Source of the DNA: Pseudomonas sp. LD120 | GTDB lineage: Bacteria; Pseudomonadota; Gammaproteobacteria; Pseudomonadales; Pseudomonadaceae | Length of the DNA stretch: 64,000 nt | NCBI RefSeq assembly: GCF_009861525.1 | Contig: NZ_WVHL01000005.1 | Span: 744,001 to 808,000 of the forward strand | Reading direction: 5' to 3' | Shown: piece by piece, positions 51,177 to 59,916 of the stretch | Layout of the letters: the number at the start of each line of letters is the position of its first letter | Numbering within the stretch: the first letter of the stretch is position 1 | Made by a program: the position numbers and the translations under genes | The notes under the pieces: model-generated | The model's input: the letters and a program-made list of their open reading frames with translations, nothing else | Databases searched by the model: none | Told to the model about the DNA's origin: nothing

Positions 51177-51989
51177 TCAGTTCTTGCCCAGGACCTGCGC
51201 CACGGTCTTCACGTTATGGGCCAGGTGCAGCGGATTGATGGTCCCGACAATAGCACTGGCGACGCCGGGACGGTCAAACAGCAATTCGAAGCTGGCGCGC
51301 ACAGGATCGGTGCCCGGACTCAGGCATACATGGCCACTGGCCAGGGCCTTTTTGACCAGAATGCCTTTGTGATGGGCGGCAGCATAGTCAATGACCGCCT
51401 GCTCCGCCTGTTCGTTCAGATTGTAGGTGACCATCGCGCAATCGCCCTGTTCCAGAGCCTTCAAGCCGCCATCGACGGTCTTGCCGGAGAACCCGAAACC
51501 ACGGATTTTGCCTTCTTGCTTGAGCTGCGCCAGGGTCTGGTAGACCTCGCTCTGGTTGAGGATGGCCAAGTCGTTGCCGTCGGAATGCACCAGCACCAAG
51601 TCGATGAAGTCGGTTTCCAGGCGTCGCAAGCTGCGCTCCACGGACAGCCGGGTATGGGCGGCGCTGAAGTCGTGGCGCGAGACGCCATCGGTAAACTCTT
51701 CGCCCACTTTGCTGACGATCACCCACTCATGACGCTGGCCGCGTAGCAAGGGGCCGAGGCGTTCTTCACTGCGACCGTAAGCGGGAGCGGTGTCGATCAG
51801 GTTGATGCCCAGGTCGCGGGTCAACGTGAGCAGCCTGTGCGCTTGGCCATCGTCCGGAATCTGGAAGCCGCTAGGGTATTTCACCCCTTGATCGCGGCCC
51901 AGTTTGACTGTGCCCAGGCCCAGGGGCGAAACCATCAGGCCGGTGCTGCCGATGGGGCGATGCAGGTTGTGCAGGGTCGGCTGGCTCAT
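51177..51989 (-). CDS. Aldo/keto reductase
   Basis: A 270-residue NAD(P)H-dependent reductase barrel. LGLGTVKLGRDQGVKYP near the start, DTAPAYGRSEERLGPLL with the catalytic Asp/Tyr, the Lys in WVIVSKVGEEF and the catalytic His in LVLVHSDGN are all visible, with GFSGKTVDG and VGTINPLHL toward the end. The counterpart is PA4992. Substrate unknown. It overlaps the upstream FAD oxidoreductase gene by 4 nt (ATGA), so the two are translated together. Confidence 0.9.
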   Translation of the reverse strand: MSQPTLHNLHRPIGSTGLMVSPLGLGTVKLGRDQGVKYPSGFQIPDDGQAHRLLTLTRDLGINLIDTAPAYGRSEERLGPLLRGQRHEWVIVSKVGEEFTDGVSRHDFSAAHTRLSVERSLRRLETDFIDLVLVHSDGNDLAILNQSEVYQTLAQLKQEGKIRGFGFSGKTVDGGLKALEQGDCAMVTYNLNEQAEQAVIDYAAAHHKGILVKKALASGHVCLSPGTDPVRASFELLFDRPGVASAIVGTINPLHLAHNVKTVAQVLGKN

Positions 51990-53161
51990 GGCAGCAGTTG
52001 CTCCCAGGCCGGTTGTGCCAGGGGCGGTTTGGGCAGTTCGGGCAGTGTTTCACCTTGGCCAGGGCGAATGCCGTCACGTTCCAGTGCGACCAGAACCCGA
52101 TCGGCGAAGTCCGGTGCCAGGGCCAGTTTGGTGGGCCACCCCACCAACAGACGATCCTGCTCGGCAAGAAAGGCGTTGTCCGGGCGTGTCAGCCCGGATT
52201 GCGCCGGCTCGGCCCGGTCCACCCGTAAGGTGGCCCATTGCGCCTGGCTGAGGTCGACCCAGGGCAGCAATTGCTGAAGTTCCTTCTGGGCGGCGGCAAT
52301 CTGCGCCGCAGGCTCTCGAGCCACGCCCTCGGCTTCGGCGATATCGCCGCCCAAGTACCAGACCCACTGACCATCGGCGGCCGGATGGGTGGTGACAGTG
52401 ATTCGCGGTTTGGAGCCGCCGCCCAGGCAATGGGCGTAAAGCGGTTTCAAGCTGGGGCCCTTGACCAGCACCATGTGCAGCGGCCGCCGTTGCATGGCTG
52501 GCTGGCTCAGGCCGATGGCCTGCAGCAGATCGGCGTTGCCGGCGCCAGCGCTGAGGACGATGCGTTGTGCGCGGATCTCCCGCTCATCGACCCGCAGGCC
52601 CACCAGTTGATCGTTATCCACCAGCGGTTCGATCTTCTGTCCGGCCAGCAAGCCGTCGCCTGCCAGTTCGGCCAGACGCTGGATCAGGCTCGGCACATCC
52701 ACCACCAGTTCGGCCAGGCGGTAGACCTTGCCCTTGAAGCGCTTGTCTTGCAGGGCCGGGGGCAGTTGCTCGCCCTTGACCTGATCGACCCGGCCACGCA
52801 CCGCCTTGCTGGCGAAGAAGCTGGTGAGGTTGCCGGCCAGAGTGCCGGGGGACCAGAGATAGTGGGCTTCAGACAGTAGGCGCACGCTGGACAAGTCCAG
52901 CTCGCCGGTGCCGGCCAAGGCTTCGCGCCAGCGCCGGGGCATGTCGGCGATGGCTTCCGAGGCACCGGTGAGAGCGCCGTGCAGGGCGTATTTGGCGCCG
53001 CCGTGGATGATCCCCTGGGACTTCACGCTCTGTCCGCCACCGAGACTGGCGCTTTCCACCAGTACAGTGGAATAGCCCTGGCGCCGCAGGCGGGCGTTGA
53101 GCCAGAGACCGGCGACGCCTGCGCCGACAATCAGCACATCGGTGGAAATAGCGGATGGCAT
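51986..53161 (-). CDS. FAD-dependent oxidoreductase (DAO family)
   Basis: A 391-residue flavoprotein of the D-amino-acid-oxidase/glycine-oxidase type (PA4991 position). FAD motif: LIVGAGVAGLWLNARLRRQG, then ESASLGGGQSVKSQGIIHGG, ending with a C-terminal FAD region. The open frame runs 162 codons further upstream, across a repeat and most of the SMR gene's antisense, but the true start is the ATG at 53161 with GAGG seven bases upstream. Substrate is not evident; the partner aldo/keto reductase overlaps it. Confidence 0.87.
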   Translation of the reverse strand: MPSAISTDVLIVGAGVAGLWLNARLRRQGYSTVLVESASLGGGQSVKSQGIIHGGAKYALHGALTGASEAIADMPRRWREALAGTGELDLSSVRLLSEAHYLWSPGTLAGNLTSFFASKAVRGRVDQVKGEQLPPALQDKRFKGKVYRLAELVVDVPSLIQRLAELAGDGLLAGQKIEPLVDNDQLVGLRVDEREIRAQRIVLSAGAGNADLLQAIGLSQPAMQRRPLHMVLVKGPSLKPLYAHCLGGGSKPRITVTTHPAADGQWVWYLGGDIAEAEGVAREPAAQIAAAQKELQQLLPWVDLSQAQWATLRVDRAEPAQSGLTRPDNAFLAEQDRLLVGWPTKLALAPDFADRVLVALERDGIRPGQGETLPELPKPPLAQPAWEQLLP

Positions 53162-53203
53162 GCAGCGACCTCGGTAAACAAAACGAAGCCGCAAGTTTCC
53201 TGC

Positions 53204-53262
53204 CTCAAGCTTCAAGCTGCAAGCATGGCGCGTACTCTTGCCGCTTGAAGCTTGTCGCTTGG
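53204..53262. repeat. Extragenic AAGC-rich palindrome
   Basis: CAAGCTTCAAGCTGCAAGC on the left and GCCGCTTGAAGCTTGTCGCTTG on the right can pair in part. It is of the same type as 17902-17954. It lies between the SMR pump and the FAD oxidoreductase genes. Confidence 0.5.
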
Positions 53263-53271
53263 GACTGCTTT

Positions 53272-53604
53272 TTAATGCCCGACGGTTTTCGAGAACAGTT
53301 GGATCACCACCACGCCGGTGACGATCAGCGCCATCCCCAGCATGGCCGGGATATCCAGCTTCTGACCGTAGAGAAACAGCGCGGCAATGCTGACCATGAC
53401 GATGCCCATGCCGGCCCATACCGCATAGGCCACGCCTACCGGAACGGTGCGCACCACCAGGGTCAGCATCCAGAAGGCCACGCCGTAGCCGACGATGATC
53501 AGCGCCAGGGGCAGCGGTGTGCTCAGGCCCTTGACCGCTTTCATTGAAACAGTGGCAATCACTTCCGCGCAGATGGCGATGGCCAGGTAGTAGTAAGCGT
53601 TCAT
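53272..53604 (-). CDS. SMR-family multidrug/quaternary-amine efflux protein (EmrE-like)
   Basis: A 110-residue four-helix membrane protein. MNAYYYLAIAICAEVIATVS includes the essential Glu14 of EmrE, and GVAYAVWAGMGIV, GQKLDIPAMLGMALIVTGVVVIQLFS are typical SMR helices 3 and 4. It should work as a dimer exchanging cationic compounds for protons. The ATG at 53604 matches the family; the open frame extends 70 codons further upstream by chance. It is divergent from a LysR gene with a shared palindrome, which probably regulates it. The counterpart is PA4990. Confidence 0.92.
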   Translation of the reverse strand: MNAYYYLAIAICAEVIATVSMKAVKGLSTPLPLALIIVGYGVAFWMLTLVVRTVPVGVAYAVWAGMGIVMVSIAALFLYGQKLDIPAMLGMALIVTGVVVIQLFSKTVGH

Positions 53605-53679
53605 GGGAGGTTCCTCGTGTCTGGGGCTGCTTTTCTGAGGTCGGCATTCTAGGGGTTGTGCAGATGCGGTAAAGTCATT

Positions 53680-53702
53680 ACCTATCTGATATGGAGATAG
53701 GT
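53680..53702. promoter_or_regulatory. Palindromic operator between the SMR and LysR genes
   Basis: ACCTATCT and AGATAGGT form a perfect 8-bp inverted repeat with a 7-bp centre, five bases before the LysR start. The size and place fit a LysR-type binding site, and here it would also cover the regulator's own ribosome site. Confidence 0.55.
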
Positions 53703-53707
53703 TTCTG

Positions 53708-54598
53708 ATGGACATGCAGTGGAATCTGGAGCAGTTGCGGCTATTTGTCGGTGTTGCCGAGCTGCGTTCGTTTTCGGCGGTGGCTCGCCAGCAACGCAAG
53801 GCACAATCGGCCATCAGCAGTGCGATTGCCCTGCTTGAGGATGATCTGGGGGTCAGTCTGTTCGAGCGTAGCAGCGGTCGTCAGCCCAAGCTCACCGACG
53901 CCGGGAGTGCCTTGTTGCAGGAGGCGCGGGAAATTCTGCGCCAGTGCGATCGCCTCAATGGCCGGGCCCTGGCCTTGATGCGAGGGCAGGAAGCGCGCTT
54001 GCGCCTGGCCCAGGACGAGGCGATGCCCTATCAGCCGGTGCTCGACAGTCTGGAAGCCCTGGCCGAACGCTTTCCCAGCCTGGAGGTGCAACTGGCCAGT
54101 GGCGCCCAGGGCGATGTGGCGCGCAAGTTGGTGGAGCGCCGGGCCGACCTGGGGCTGCTGTTCCACCATGAGCAGATGCCAGAAACCCTGGAACGCCAGG
54201 CCCTGGGCAGCGTTGAAATGGTCACCGTGTGTGCCGTGGGGCATCCGCTGGCCCATGAAAAACGGGTTAACCGCCAACTGCTGGCCCGGCACCGGCAGTT
54301 GTTGATTGCTCCCCAGCTCAGCGGTTACCCCGGCGGCGAGCAGGTCAGTCCACAGGTCTGGCGGGCTGACAGCTTTTACGTCATGGCCGAGTGGCTGATG
54401 CGAGGGTTGGGCTGGGCCTGGCTGCCGCGGCATGTGGTGCAGTACCCGGCCTACCAGCATCAGATGGTCGAACTGGTCAGCGAGTGGACTCCGCCGGCGC
54501 TGGTGGTGGAGTTGGCCTGGCGCCGCGACGAACCTCTGGGGCCTGCGGCGTGCTGGCTGGCGGAACGTTTTGCCGTGCATCTGAAGGCGATCGGCTAA
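53708..54598 (+). CDS. LysR-family transcriptional regulator
   Basis: A 296-residue LTTR. The N-terminal helix-turn-helix is MQWNLEQLRLFVGVAELRSF then SAVARQQRKAQSAISSAIAL and VSLFERSSGR; the effector-binding domain follows. It is divergent from the SMR pump (PA4989/PA4990 arrangement) and probably controls it through the palindrome at 53680-53702. The start at 53708 is preferred; an in-frame ATG six bases later is possible. It is only 22 nt from waaA, so the two may be co-transcribed. Confidence 0.92.
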   Translation: MDMQWNLEQLRLFVGVAELRSFSAVARQQRKAQSAISSAIALLEDDLGVSLFERSSGRQPKLTDAGSALLQEAREILRQCDRLNGRALALMRGQEARLRLAQDEAMPYQPVLDSLEALAERFPSLEVQLASGAQGDVARKLVERRADLGLLFHHEQMPETLERQALGSVEMVTVCAVGHPLAHEKRVNRQLLARHRQLLIAPQLSGYPGGEQVSPQVWRADSFYVMAEWLMRGLGWAWLPRHVVQYPAYQHQMVELVSEWTPPALVVELAWRRDEPLGPAACWLAERFAVHLKAIG

Positions 54599-54620
54599 AA
54601 AACCGATAAACTCCGCCGCC

Positions 54621-55901
54621 ATGAATAGAACTCTGTACACCGCACTGTTTTACCTGGGGCTGCCATTGGTGGCGATTCGGCTGTGGCTGCGCTCGCGTAA
54701 AGCACCGGCTTATGCCAAGCGCATTGGCGAGCGGTTCTCTCTCGGTTTACCGAGCATGCACCGTGGCGGCATTTGGGTGCACGCGGTGTCGGTGGGCGAG
54801 AGCATTGCCGCGGCACCGATGATCCGCGCGCTGCTCGCCCGTTATCCGCAACTGCCGATGACCGTGACCTGCATGACCCCCACCGGCTCTGAACGCATTC
54901 AGGCGCTGTTCGCCGATGAGTCGCGCATCCAGCATTGCTACCTGCCTTACGATCTGCCATGCGCCGCCGCGCGGTTTCTCGATCGAGTGCAGCCCAAGCT
55001 GGCGGTGATCATGGAAACCGAACTGTGGCCCAACCACATCGACCAGTGCGCTCGGCGCGGGATTCCGGTAGCCCTGGCCAATGCTCGGTTGTCCGAGCGT
55101 TCGGCCAAGGGGTACGGGCGCTTTGCCGGCCTGACCGCGCCGATGTTGGCGCAGATGAGCTTGTTCGCCGTGCAGACCGAAGCCGAAGCCGAGCGCTTCC
55201 GTCAGTTGGGCGCCCGTCCTGAAACCGTGGAGGTGACGGGCTCGATCAAGTTCGATCTAAGCATCGATCCGCAATTGCTTCAGCGGGCTACCGAGTTAAG
55301 ACAGCAATGGCAGGCCATGGAGCGTCCGGTCTGGATCGCTGCCAGTACCCACGAAGGTGAAGATGCCGTGGTGTTGGAGGCTCATCGGCAATTGCTGACC
55401 AGTTACCCTAATGCCTTGTTGATTCTGGTGCCGCGGCATCCGGAGCGATTCAACGCGGTGTTCGAGCTGTGCCAACAACAGGGCTTCGCGACCGTTCGCC
55501 GCTCCGCTGGAGAGCCGGTGACGGCCTCTGCGTCGGTGTTGCTAGGGGACACCATGGGCGAGTTGCTGTTCCTCTATGCCCTGGCCGACAGCGCCTTTGT
55601 CGGCGGTAGTCTGGTGGCCAATGGCGGCCACAACCTGCTGGAACCTGCCGCTTTGGCCAAGCCGGTGATCAGCGGGCCGCACCTGTTCAACTTTTTGGAA
55701 ATCGCCGCGATGCTGCGCGAGGCCGGGGCCCTGCAGGAGGTGGATGACGCCGAGGGGCTGGCGGTGGCGGTGCAGCGCCTGTTCGAGTTGCCCCGGGATG
55801 CGCAGAAGATGGCCGAGGCCGGGCTCAAGGTGCTCAAGGCCAATCAGGGCGCCTTGCAGCGGCTGCTGGATGGTCTTGATCGCCTCTTGAACAGGCCTTG
55901 A
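54621..55901 (+). CDS. waaA: WaaA (KdtA), Kdo transferase
   Basis: A 426-residue GT30 enzyme that adds two Kdo residues to lipid IVA, the first step of core assembly. A short N-terminal membrane anchor (YTALFYLGLPLVAIRLWL) is followed by GIWVHAVSVGESIAAAPMI and VTCMTPTGSERI, and in the C-half by GSIKFDL, WIAASTHEGEDAVV and GGHNLLEPAALAKPVISGPH. It is separated from the main LPS block by the redox/SMR genes, as in P. aeruginosa (PA4988). It ends before a bidirectional terminator. Confidence 0.96.
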   Translation: MNRTLYTALFYLGLPLVAIRLWLRSRKAPAYAKRIGERFSLGLPSMHRGGIWVHAVSVGESIAAAPMIRALLARYPQLPMTVTCMTPTGSERIQALFADESRIQHCYLPYDLPCAAARFLDRVQPKLAVIMETELWPNHIDQCARRGIPVALANARLSERSAKGYGRFAGLTAPMLAQMSLFAVQTEAEAERFRQLGARPETVEVTGSIKFDLSIDPQLLQRATELRQQWQAMERPVWIAASTHEGEDAVVLEAHRQLLTSYPNALLILVPRHPERFNAVFELCQQQGFATVRRSAGEPVTASASVLLGDTMGELLFLYALADSAFVGGSLVANGGHNLLEPAALAKPVISGPHLFNFLEIAAMLREAGALQEVDDAEGLAVAVQRLFELPRDAQKMAEAGLKVLKANQGALQRLLDGLDRLLNRP

Positions 55902-55970
55902 TCGTCTTTCTGTAGCACCTTGCGCAGGCTGCGCAGCGGCCGCAAAGGGCTCCTGCCACAGCCGTCTCAC

Positions 55971-56008
55971 CATGAAAAAGGCCACCCGCAAAGGTGGCCT
56001 TTTTCATG
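55971..56008. terminator. Bidirectional terminator between waaA and tolC
   Basis: Perfect 16-bp arms (55971-55986 and 55993-56008) around a 6-nt loop, with A and T runs on both sides, serve both convergent genes. The stretch before it (55905-55965) contains a REP-like GCGCAGGCTGCGCAG segment. Confidence 0.9.
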
Positions 56009-56011
56009 GCT

Positions 56012-57442
56012 TCAGGGACGAGCCTTGAGCTGCTCCTGCGCGGCCTTGGCCAGGTCCGGCGGCAGAAAGTCGCGGTCCGGGTTGTAGTCGGCCTTGAGGT
56101 AGCGCGACAGATCCTGCAGGTCGCCAGGGTTGAGGGTGCCGGCGGCCTGTTTCAGGCGCAGGTTATCGAGGATGTAGTCGTAGCGGCTGTTGTTGTAGTT
56201 GCGCACCGAGGTGTACAGCTGACGTTGGGCATCGAGCACGTCGACGATATTGCGCGTGCCCACCTGATAGCCGATTTCCGTGGCTTCCACTGCGCTTTGG
56301 TTGGAGATGATCGACTGGCGTCGGGCTTGGACCTGTTCGACATCGGTGTTCACCGCACGATGCAGGTTGCGGGTGTTCTCCACCACCTGGCGCCGCAGGG
56401 ATTCGCGCTGTTGCTCGGTCTGGCTCAGGCGCGAATAGGATTCGCGGACCTGGGAACTGGTCAGGCCGCCGCTGTAGATCGGGATGCTCAGTTGCAGGCC
56501 GATGGAGCGCTGCTCGACATCGCTGCCATAGCGCGTCAACGGGTTGGGGTTGCTGAAGCCCAAGGCGTCGTTGTCACCTTTCTTGTATTGCGCCACGGCG
56601 TCCAGGGTTGGTGCATGCCCGGCCTTGCGCTGCTTGAGGGTTTCTTCGGCGGCGCTGACCGCGTAGTTGCTGGCTAGCAGGTTGAGGTTCTGTTTGGCCG
56701 CGGTGTCAACCCAGGCCTTGGCGTCGTTGGGGGTCGGTGCCAGTACCGGCAAGGTGTGGACGATGCCCTGGATCGAGTTGTACTCGCGGTTGGTCAGGGT
56801 GATCAGCGCTTCGAAAGCGTCATCCACCTGGCGTTGGGCGAGAATCCGGTTGGCCCGGGCGGTGTCGTAGCTGGCCTGGGATTGCAGCACGTCGGTCTTG
56901 TCCGACAGGCCCACGTCGAAGCGCTCGTTGGACTGATCCAGTTGACGCTTGAAGGCGGCCTCCTCGGCTTTGGTCGAGGCCAGGTTGTCCTGGGCACGCA
57001 GTACCGCGAAGTAGTTCTCCGCGCTTTGCAGGATCAGGTTCTGCTCGGTGGCTGAAAGTTGCAGCGAAGCCTGCTCGTTGATGTCCTTGGCGGCCTGCAG
57101 TTGGAACCAGCGATCGGCACGGAACAGCGGCTGGGCCAGGGTGGCCTGGTAGACGTTGCCGCTGCGGTTGGAGGTCATCGAAGGTTCATCGAACCGGGTG
57201 CGAGTGTTGCTTATGTTCGCCCCTGCTGAAAGGTTCGGCAGCAGGCCGGCGCGGGCCTGGGGCACCACTTCTTTCTGGGCGCCGTATTGGGCGCGTGCCG
57301 CCGCCAGATCAGCGTTGTTGTCCAGCGCTTCCTGGTAGACGCTGATCAGGTCGGTCTTGGTTGCCAAGGGGGCTTCTGCTGCCCAAGCCAATCCATTGGA
57401 TGCACAAGACACGGCAACCACCAGTGAGAGTTTGCGCAGCAT
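56012..57442 (-). CDS. tolC: TolC-family outer-membrane channel (OpmH-like)
   Basis: A 476-residue protein with a signal peptide (about 1-21, cleavage near AWA-AE). It is the outer-membrane tunnel of type I secretion and tripartite efflux pumps. The two TolC repeats are visible: DLISVYQEALDNNADLAAAR near the start and the second half with LLASNYAVSAAEETLKQRKA, plus GYQVGTRNIVDVLDAQRQLY. The place next to thiC matches PA4974 (OpmH), the closest P. aeruginosa counterpart of E. coli TolC. The ATG at 57442 gives a normal signal sequence. Confidence 0.93.
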   Translation of the reverse strand: MLRKLSLVVAVSCASNGLAWAAEAPLATKTDLISVYQEALDNNADLAAARAQYGAQKEVVPQARAGLLPNLSAGANISNTRTRFDEPSMTSNRSGNVYQATLAQPLFRADRWFQLQAAKDINEQASLQLSATEQNLILQSAENYFAVLRAQDNLASTKAEEAAFKRQLDQSNERFDVGLSDKTDVLQSQASYDTARANRILAQRQVDDAFEALITLTNREYNSIQGIVHTLPVLAPTPNDAKAWVDTAAKQNLNLLASNYAVSAAEETLKQRKAGHAPTLDAVAQYKKGDNDALGFSNPNPLTRYGSDVEQRSIGLQLSIPIYSGGLTSSQVRESYSRLSQTEQQRESLRRQVVENTRNLHRAVNTDVEQVQARRQSIISNQSAVEATEIGYQVGTRNIVDVLDAQRQLYTSVRNYNNSRYDYILDNLRLKQAAGTLNPGDLQDLSRYLKADYNPDRDFLPPDLAKAAQEQLKARP

Positions 57443-57604
57443 TCGGCGATCCCTAGAGTTGATATTACGGAGATAATCCAGGCGCCAAGGCTAAGGCGCG
57501 GTCCATAGAGCGTCAAGGTTCGACACAGGGCAAGGAGTGTAGAGCCGCTGGCGGGTCGCAACAATCCGCTAATTACGCCATTCATCCTGCTTATTGCACG
57601 GGTG

Positions 57605-57634
57605 TTGGCGTTCTGTCCCGGCTTTGTCTAGACT
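57605..57634 (+). promoter_or_regulatory. Candidate promoter of the thiC leader
   Basis: TTGGCG and TAGACT are 18 bp apart and would start transcription just before the TPP riboswitch. It is divergent from tolC, whose own promoter I could not assign in 57443-57604. Confidence 0.4.
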
Positions 57635-57641
57635 GGCCCGG

Positions 57642-57735
57642 TTCTTGTCGGGGTGCCTTGCTATGAGGCTGAGATCGGATAATCCGGATCCCGTTGAACC
57701 TGATCAGGTTAGCGCCTGCGTAGGGAACAAGATTT
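57642..57735 (+). promoter_or_regulatory. TPP riboswitch (Thi box)
   Basis: The leader contains GGGGTGCC, GCTGAGATC, ACCTGATCAGGTTAGCGCC and TAGGGAACAAG in the order of the TPP aptamer, including the near-universal CTGAGA and ACCTGA...GG-TA...GCG-AGGGA elements. It lies about 170 nt upstream of thiC, leaving room for an expression platform in 57736-57906. It should lower thiC expression when TPP is plentiful. Confidence 0.95.
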
Positions 57736-57906
57736 CTCGTCACCCGGCGAGTCCTCTTGTGCTTAGTCCGGGATGTTGTTCGACAATCGAACACCCCTCG
57801 AGTATCAAGCACTGCACTCACTAGTTACTTAGACAGGGTGCGTCCGTCCGTTACAGGTTCGCTCCGACAACAATCCACTGCCTGGATGCTGTCTGGAGAG
57901 CCCGTG

Positions 57907-59796
57907 ATGACCACAACACTAAAAAACGCTAGCCACCTCAGTGAGTCGGCCCAAGTCGACCAACAATCGGTTCAGCCCTTTACCCGCTCGCAAAAAATCT
58001 ATGTTCAGGGTTCACGCCCGGACATCCGCGTGCCCATGCGCGAAATCACCCTGGATGTGACCCCCACCGATTTCGGTGGCGAGATCAACGCCCCGGTGAC
58101 TGTGTACGACACCTCCGGCCCCTACACCGACCCGAACGTGGTGATCGATGTGCGTAAGGGCTTGGGCGATGTGCGTTCGGCCTGGATCGAAGACCGTGGC
58201 GATACTGAACGCCTGGCGGGGCTGAGCTCCAACTTCGGTCAGCAGCGTCTGGCCGATCCCGAGCTCACCAAGCTGCGTTTCGCCCACGTCAACAACCCGC
58301 GCCGGGCCAAGGCCGGGGCCAACGTCAGCCAGATGCACTACGCCCGCAAAGGCATCATCACCGCCGAGATGGAATACGTCGCCATCCGCGAAAACATGAA
58401 GCTGCAGGAAGCGCGCGCTGCCGGCTTGCTGGACCCGCAACACGCCGGTCACAGCTTCGGCGCCAGCATTCCGAAAGAGATCACCCCCGAGTTTGTTCGC
58501 GAGGAAATCGCCCGCGGTCGTGCGATCATTCCGGCCAACATCAACCACGTCGAGCTGGAGCCGATGATCATCGGCCGCAACTTCCTGGTGAAGATCAACG
58601 GCAACATCGGCAACAGCGCCTTGGGTTCTTCCATTGAAGAAGAAGTGGCGAAACTGACCTGGGGTATTCGCTGGGGCTCGGACACGGTGATGGACCTGTC
58701 CACCGGCAAGCACATCCATGAAACCCGCGAGTGGATCATTCGCAACTCGCCGGTACCGATCGGCACCGTGCCGATCTACCAGGCGCTGGAAAAGGTCAAC
58801 GGCGTGGCCGAGGACCTGACCTGGGAGCTGTTCCGCGACACCCTGATCGAGCAGGCCGAGCAAGGCGTGGACTACTTCACCATCCACGCCGGAGTGCTGC
58901 TGCGCTATGTGCCGCTGACCGCCAAGCGGGTGACAGGCATCGTGTCCCGGGGCGGATCGATCATGGCCAAGTGGTGCCTGGCGCACCATAAAGAGAACTT
59001 CCTCTACACCCACTTCGACGAAATCTGCGAAATCATGAAGGCCTACGACGTCAGCTTCTCCCTGGGAGATGGCCTGCGTCCGGGGTCGATTGCCGACGCC
59101 AACGACGAAGCCCAGTTCGGTGAGCTGGAAACCCTCGGCGAGCTGACCAAGATCGCCTGGAAGCACGACGTGCAATGCATGATCGAAGGCCCGGGCCACG
59201 TGCCGATGCAGTTGATCAAGGAGAACATGGACAAGCAGCTGGAGTGCTGCGACGAGGCGCCGTTCTACACCCTCGGTCCGCTGACCACCGACATCGCTCC
59301 CGGTTACGACCACATCACTTCCGGTATCGGCGCGGCGATGATCGGCTGGTTCGGTTGCGCCATGCTCTGCTACGTCACGCCCAAGGAGCACCTGGGCCTG
59401 CCGAACAAGGATGACGTGAAGACCGGGATCATCACCTACAAGATCGCCGCCCACGCCGCCGACCTGGCCAAGGGACATCCTGGCGCGCAGATTCGCGACA
59501 ATGCCCTGTCCAAGGCGCGTTTCGAGTTCCGCTGGGAAGACCAGTTCAACCTGGGCCTGGACCCGGACACCGCCCGTTCGTACCACGACGAAACCCTGCC
59601 CAAGGACTCGGCCAAAGTGGCGCATTTCTGCTCCATGTGCGGACCGAAGTTCTGCTCGATGAAAATCACTCAGGAAGTTCGCGAATACGCGGCCAACCAG
59701 CGCATTGAAGCCGTGGATGTGGACGTCGCCAAGGGCCTGGCGGAGCAAGCCGAGCGCTTCAAGCAGGAAGGCAGCCAGCTGTACAAGAAAGTCTGA
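57907..59796 (+). CDS. thiC: ThiC, phosphomethylpyrimidine synthase
   Basis: A 629-residue radical-SAM enzyme that rearranges aminoimidazole ribotide to HMP-phosphate for thiamine. GSRPDIRVPMREI and GGEINAPVTVYDTSGPYTDP near the start and the C-terminal cluster motif CSMCGPKFC (CX2CX4C) are diagnostic. The ATG at 57907 has GGAG upstream; the frame is open 50 codons before it, into the leader. Controlled by the TPP riboswitch. Confidence 0.97.
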   Translation: MTTTLKNASHLSESAQVDQQSVQPFTRSQKIYVQGSRPDIRVPMREITLDVTPTDFGGEINAPVTVYDTSGPYTDPNVVIDVRKGLGDVRSAWIEDRGDTERLAGLSSNFGQQRLADPELTKLRFAHVNNPRRAKAGANVSQMHYARKGIITAEMEYVAIRENMKLQEARAAGLLDPQHAGHSFGASIPKEITPEFVREEIARGRAIIPANINHVELEPMIIGRNFLVKINGNIGNSALGSSIEEEVAKLTWGIRWGSDTVMDLSTGKHIHETREWIIRNSPVPIGTVPIYQALEKVNGVAEDLTWELFRDTLIEQAEQGVDYFTIHAGVLLRYVPLTAKRVTGIVSRGGSIMAKWCLAHHKENFLYTHFDEICEIMKAYDVSFSLGDGLRPGSIADANDEAQFGELETLGELTKIAWKHDVQCMIEGPGHVPMQLIKENMDKQLECCDEAPFYTLGPLTTDIAPGYDHITSGIGAAMIGWFGCAMLCYVTPKEHLGLPNKDDVKTGIITYKIAAHAADLAKGHPGAQIRDNALSKARFEFRWEDQFNLGLDPDTARSYHDETLPKDSAKVAHFCSMCGPKFCSMKITQEVREYAANQRIEAVDVDVAKGLAEQAERFKQEGSQLYKKV

Positions 59797-59810
59797 CCCC
59801 GCTCCACTCC

Positions 59811-59891
59811 TTGTAGGAGCGGGCTTGCCCGCGAACCAGGCGCCGCGCGTTCAACGAGGTGGCGCTTTGGCCAGCAAGCCGGCTTCTACAG
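59811..59891. repeat. Pseudomonas REP element
   Basis: TTGTAGGAGCGGGCTTGCCC followed by GCGAA is the common Pseudomonas REP head; the stretch ends with the inverted form CCGGCTTCTACAG. It lies between thiC and cytX. Confidence 0.85.
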
Positions 59892-59916
59892 ACCTTATTC
59901 CTTCGAGATATCAGCC

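Noticed and set aside
53162..53647. N-terminal extension of the FAD oxidoreductase frame to 553 codons
   Set aside because: The extension crosses a repeat and the SMR gene; the FAD-binding motif starts right after the ATG at 53161, which has a good ribosome site.
58012..59748. A 578-codon minus-strand frame over thiC
   Set aside because: Shadow of thiC; no domain is seen.
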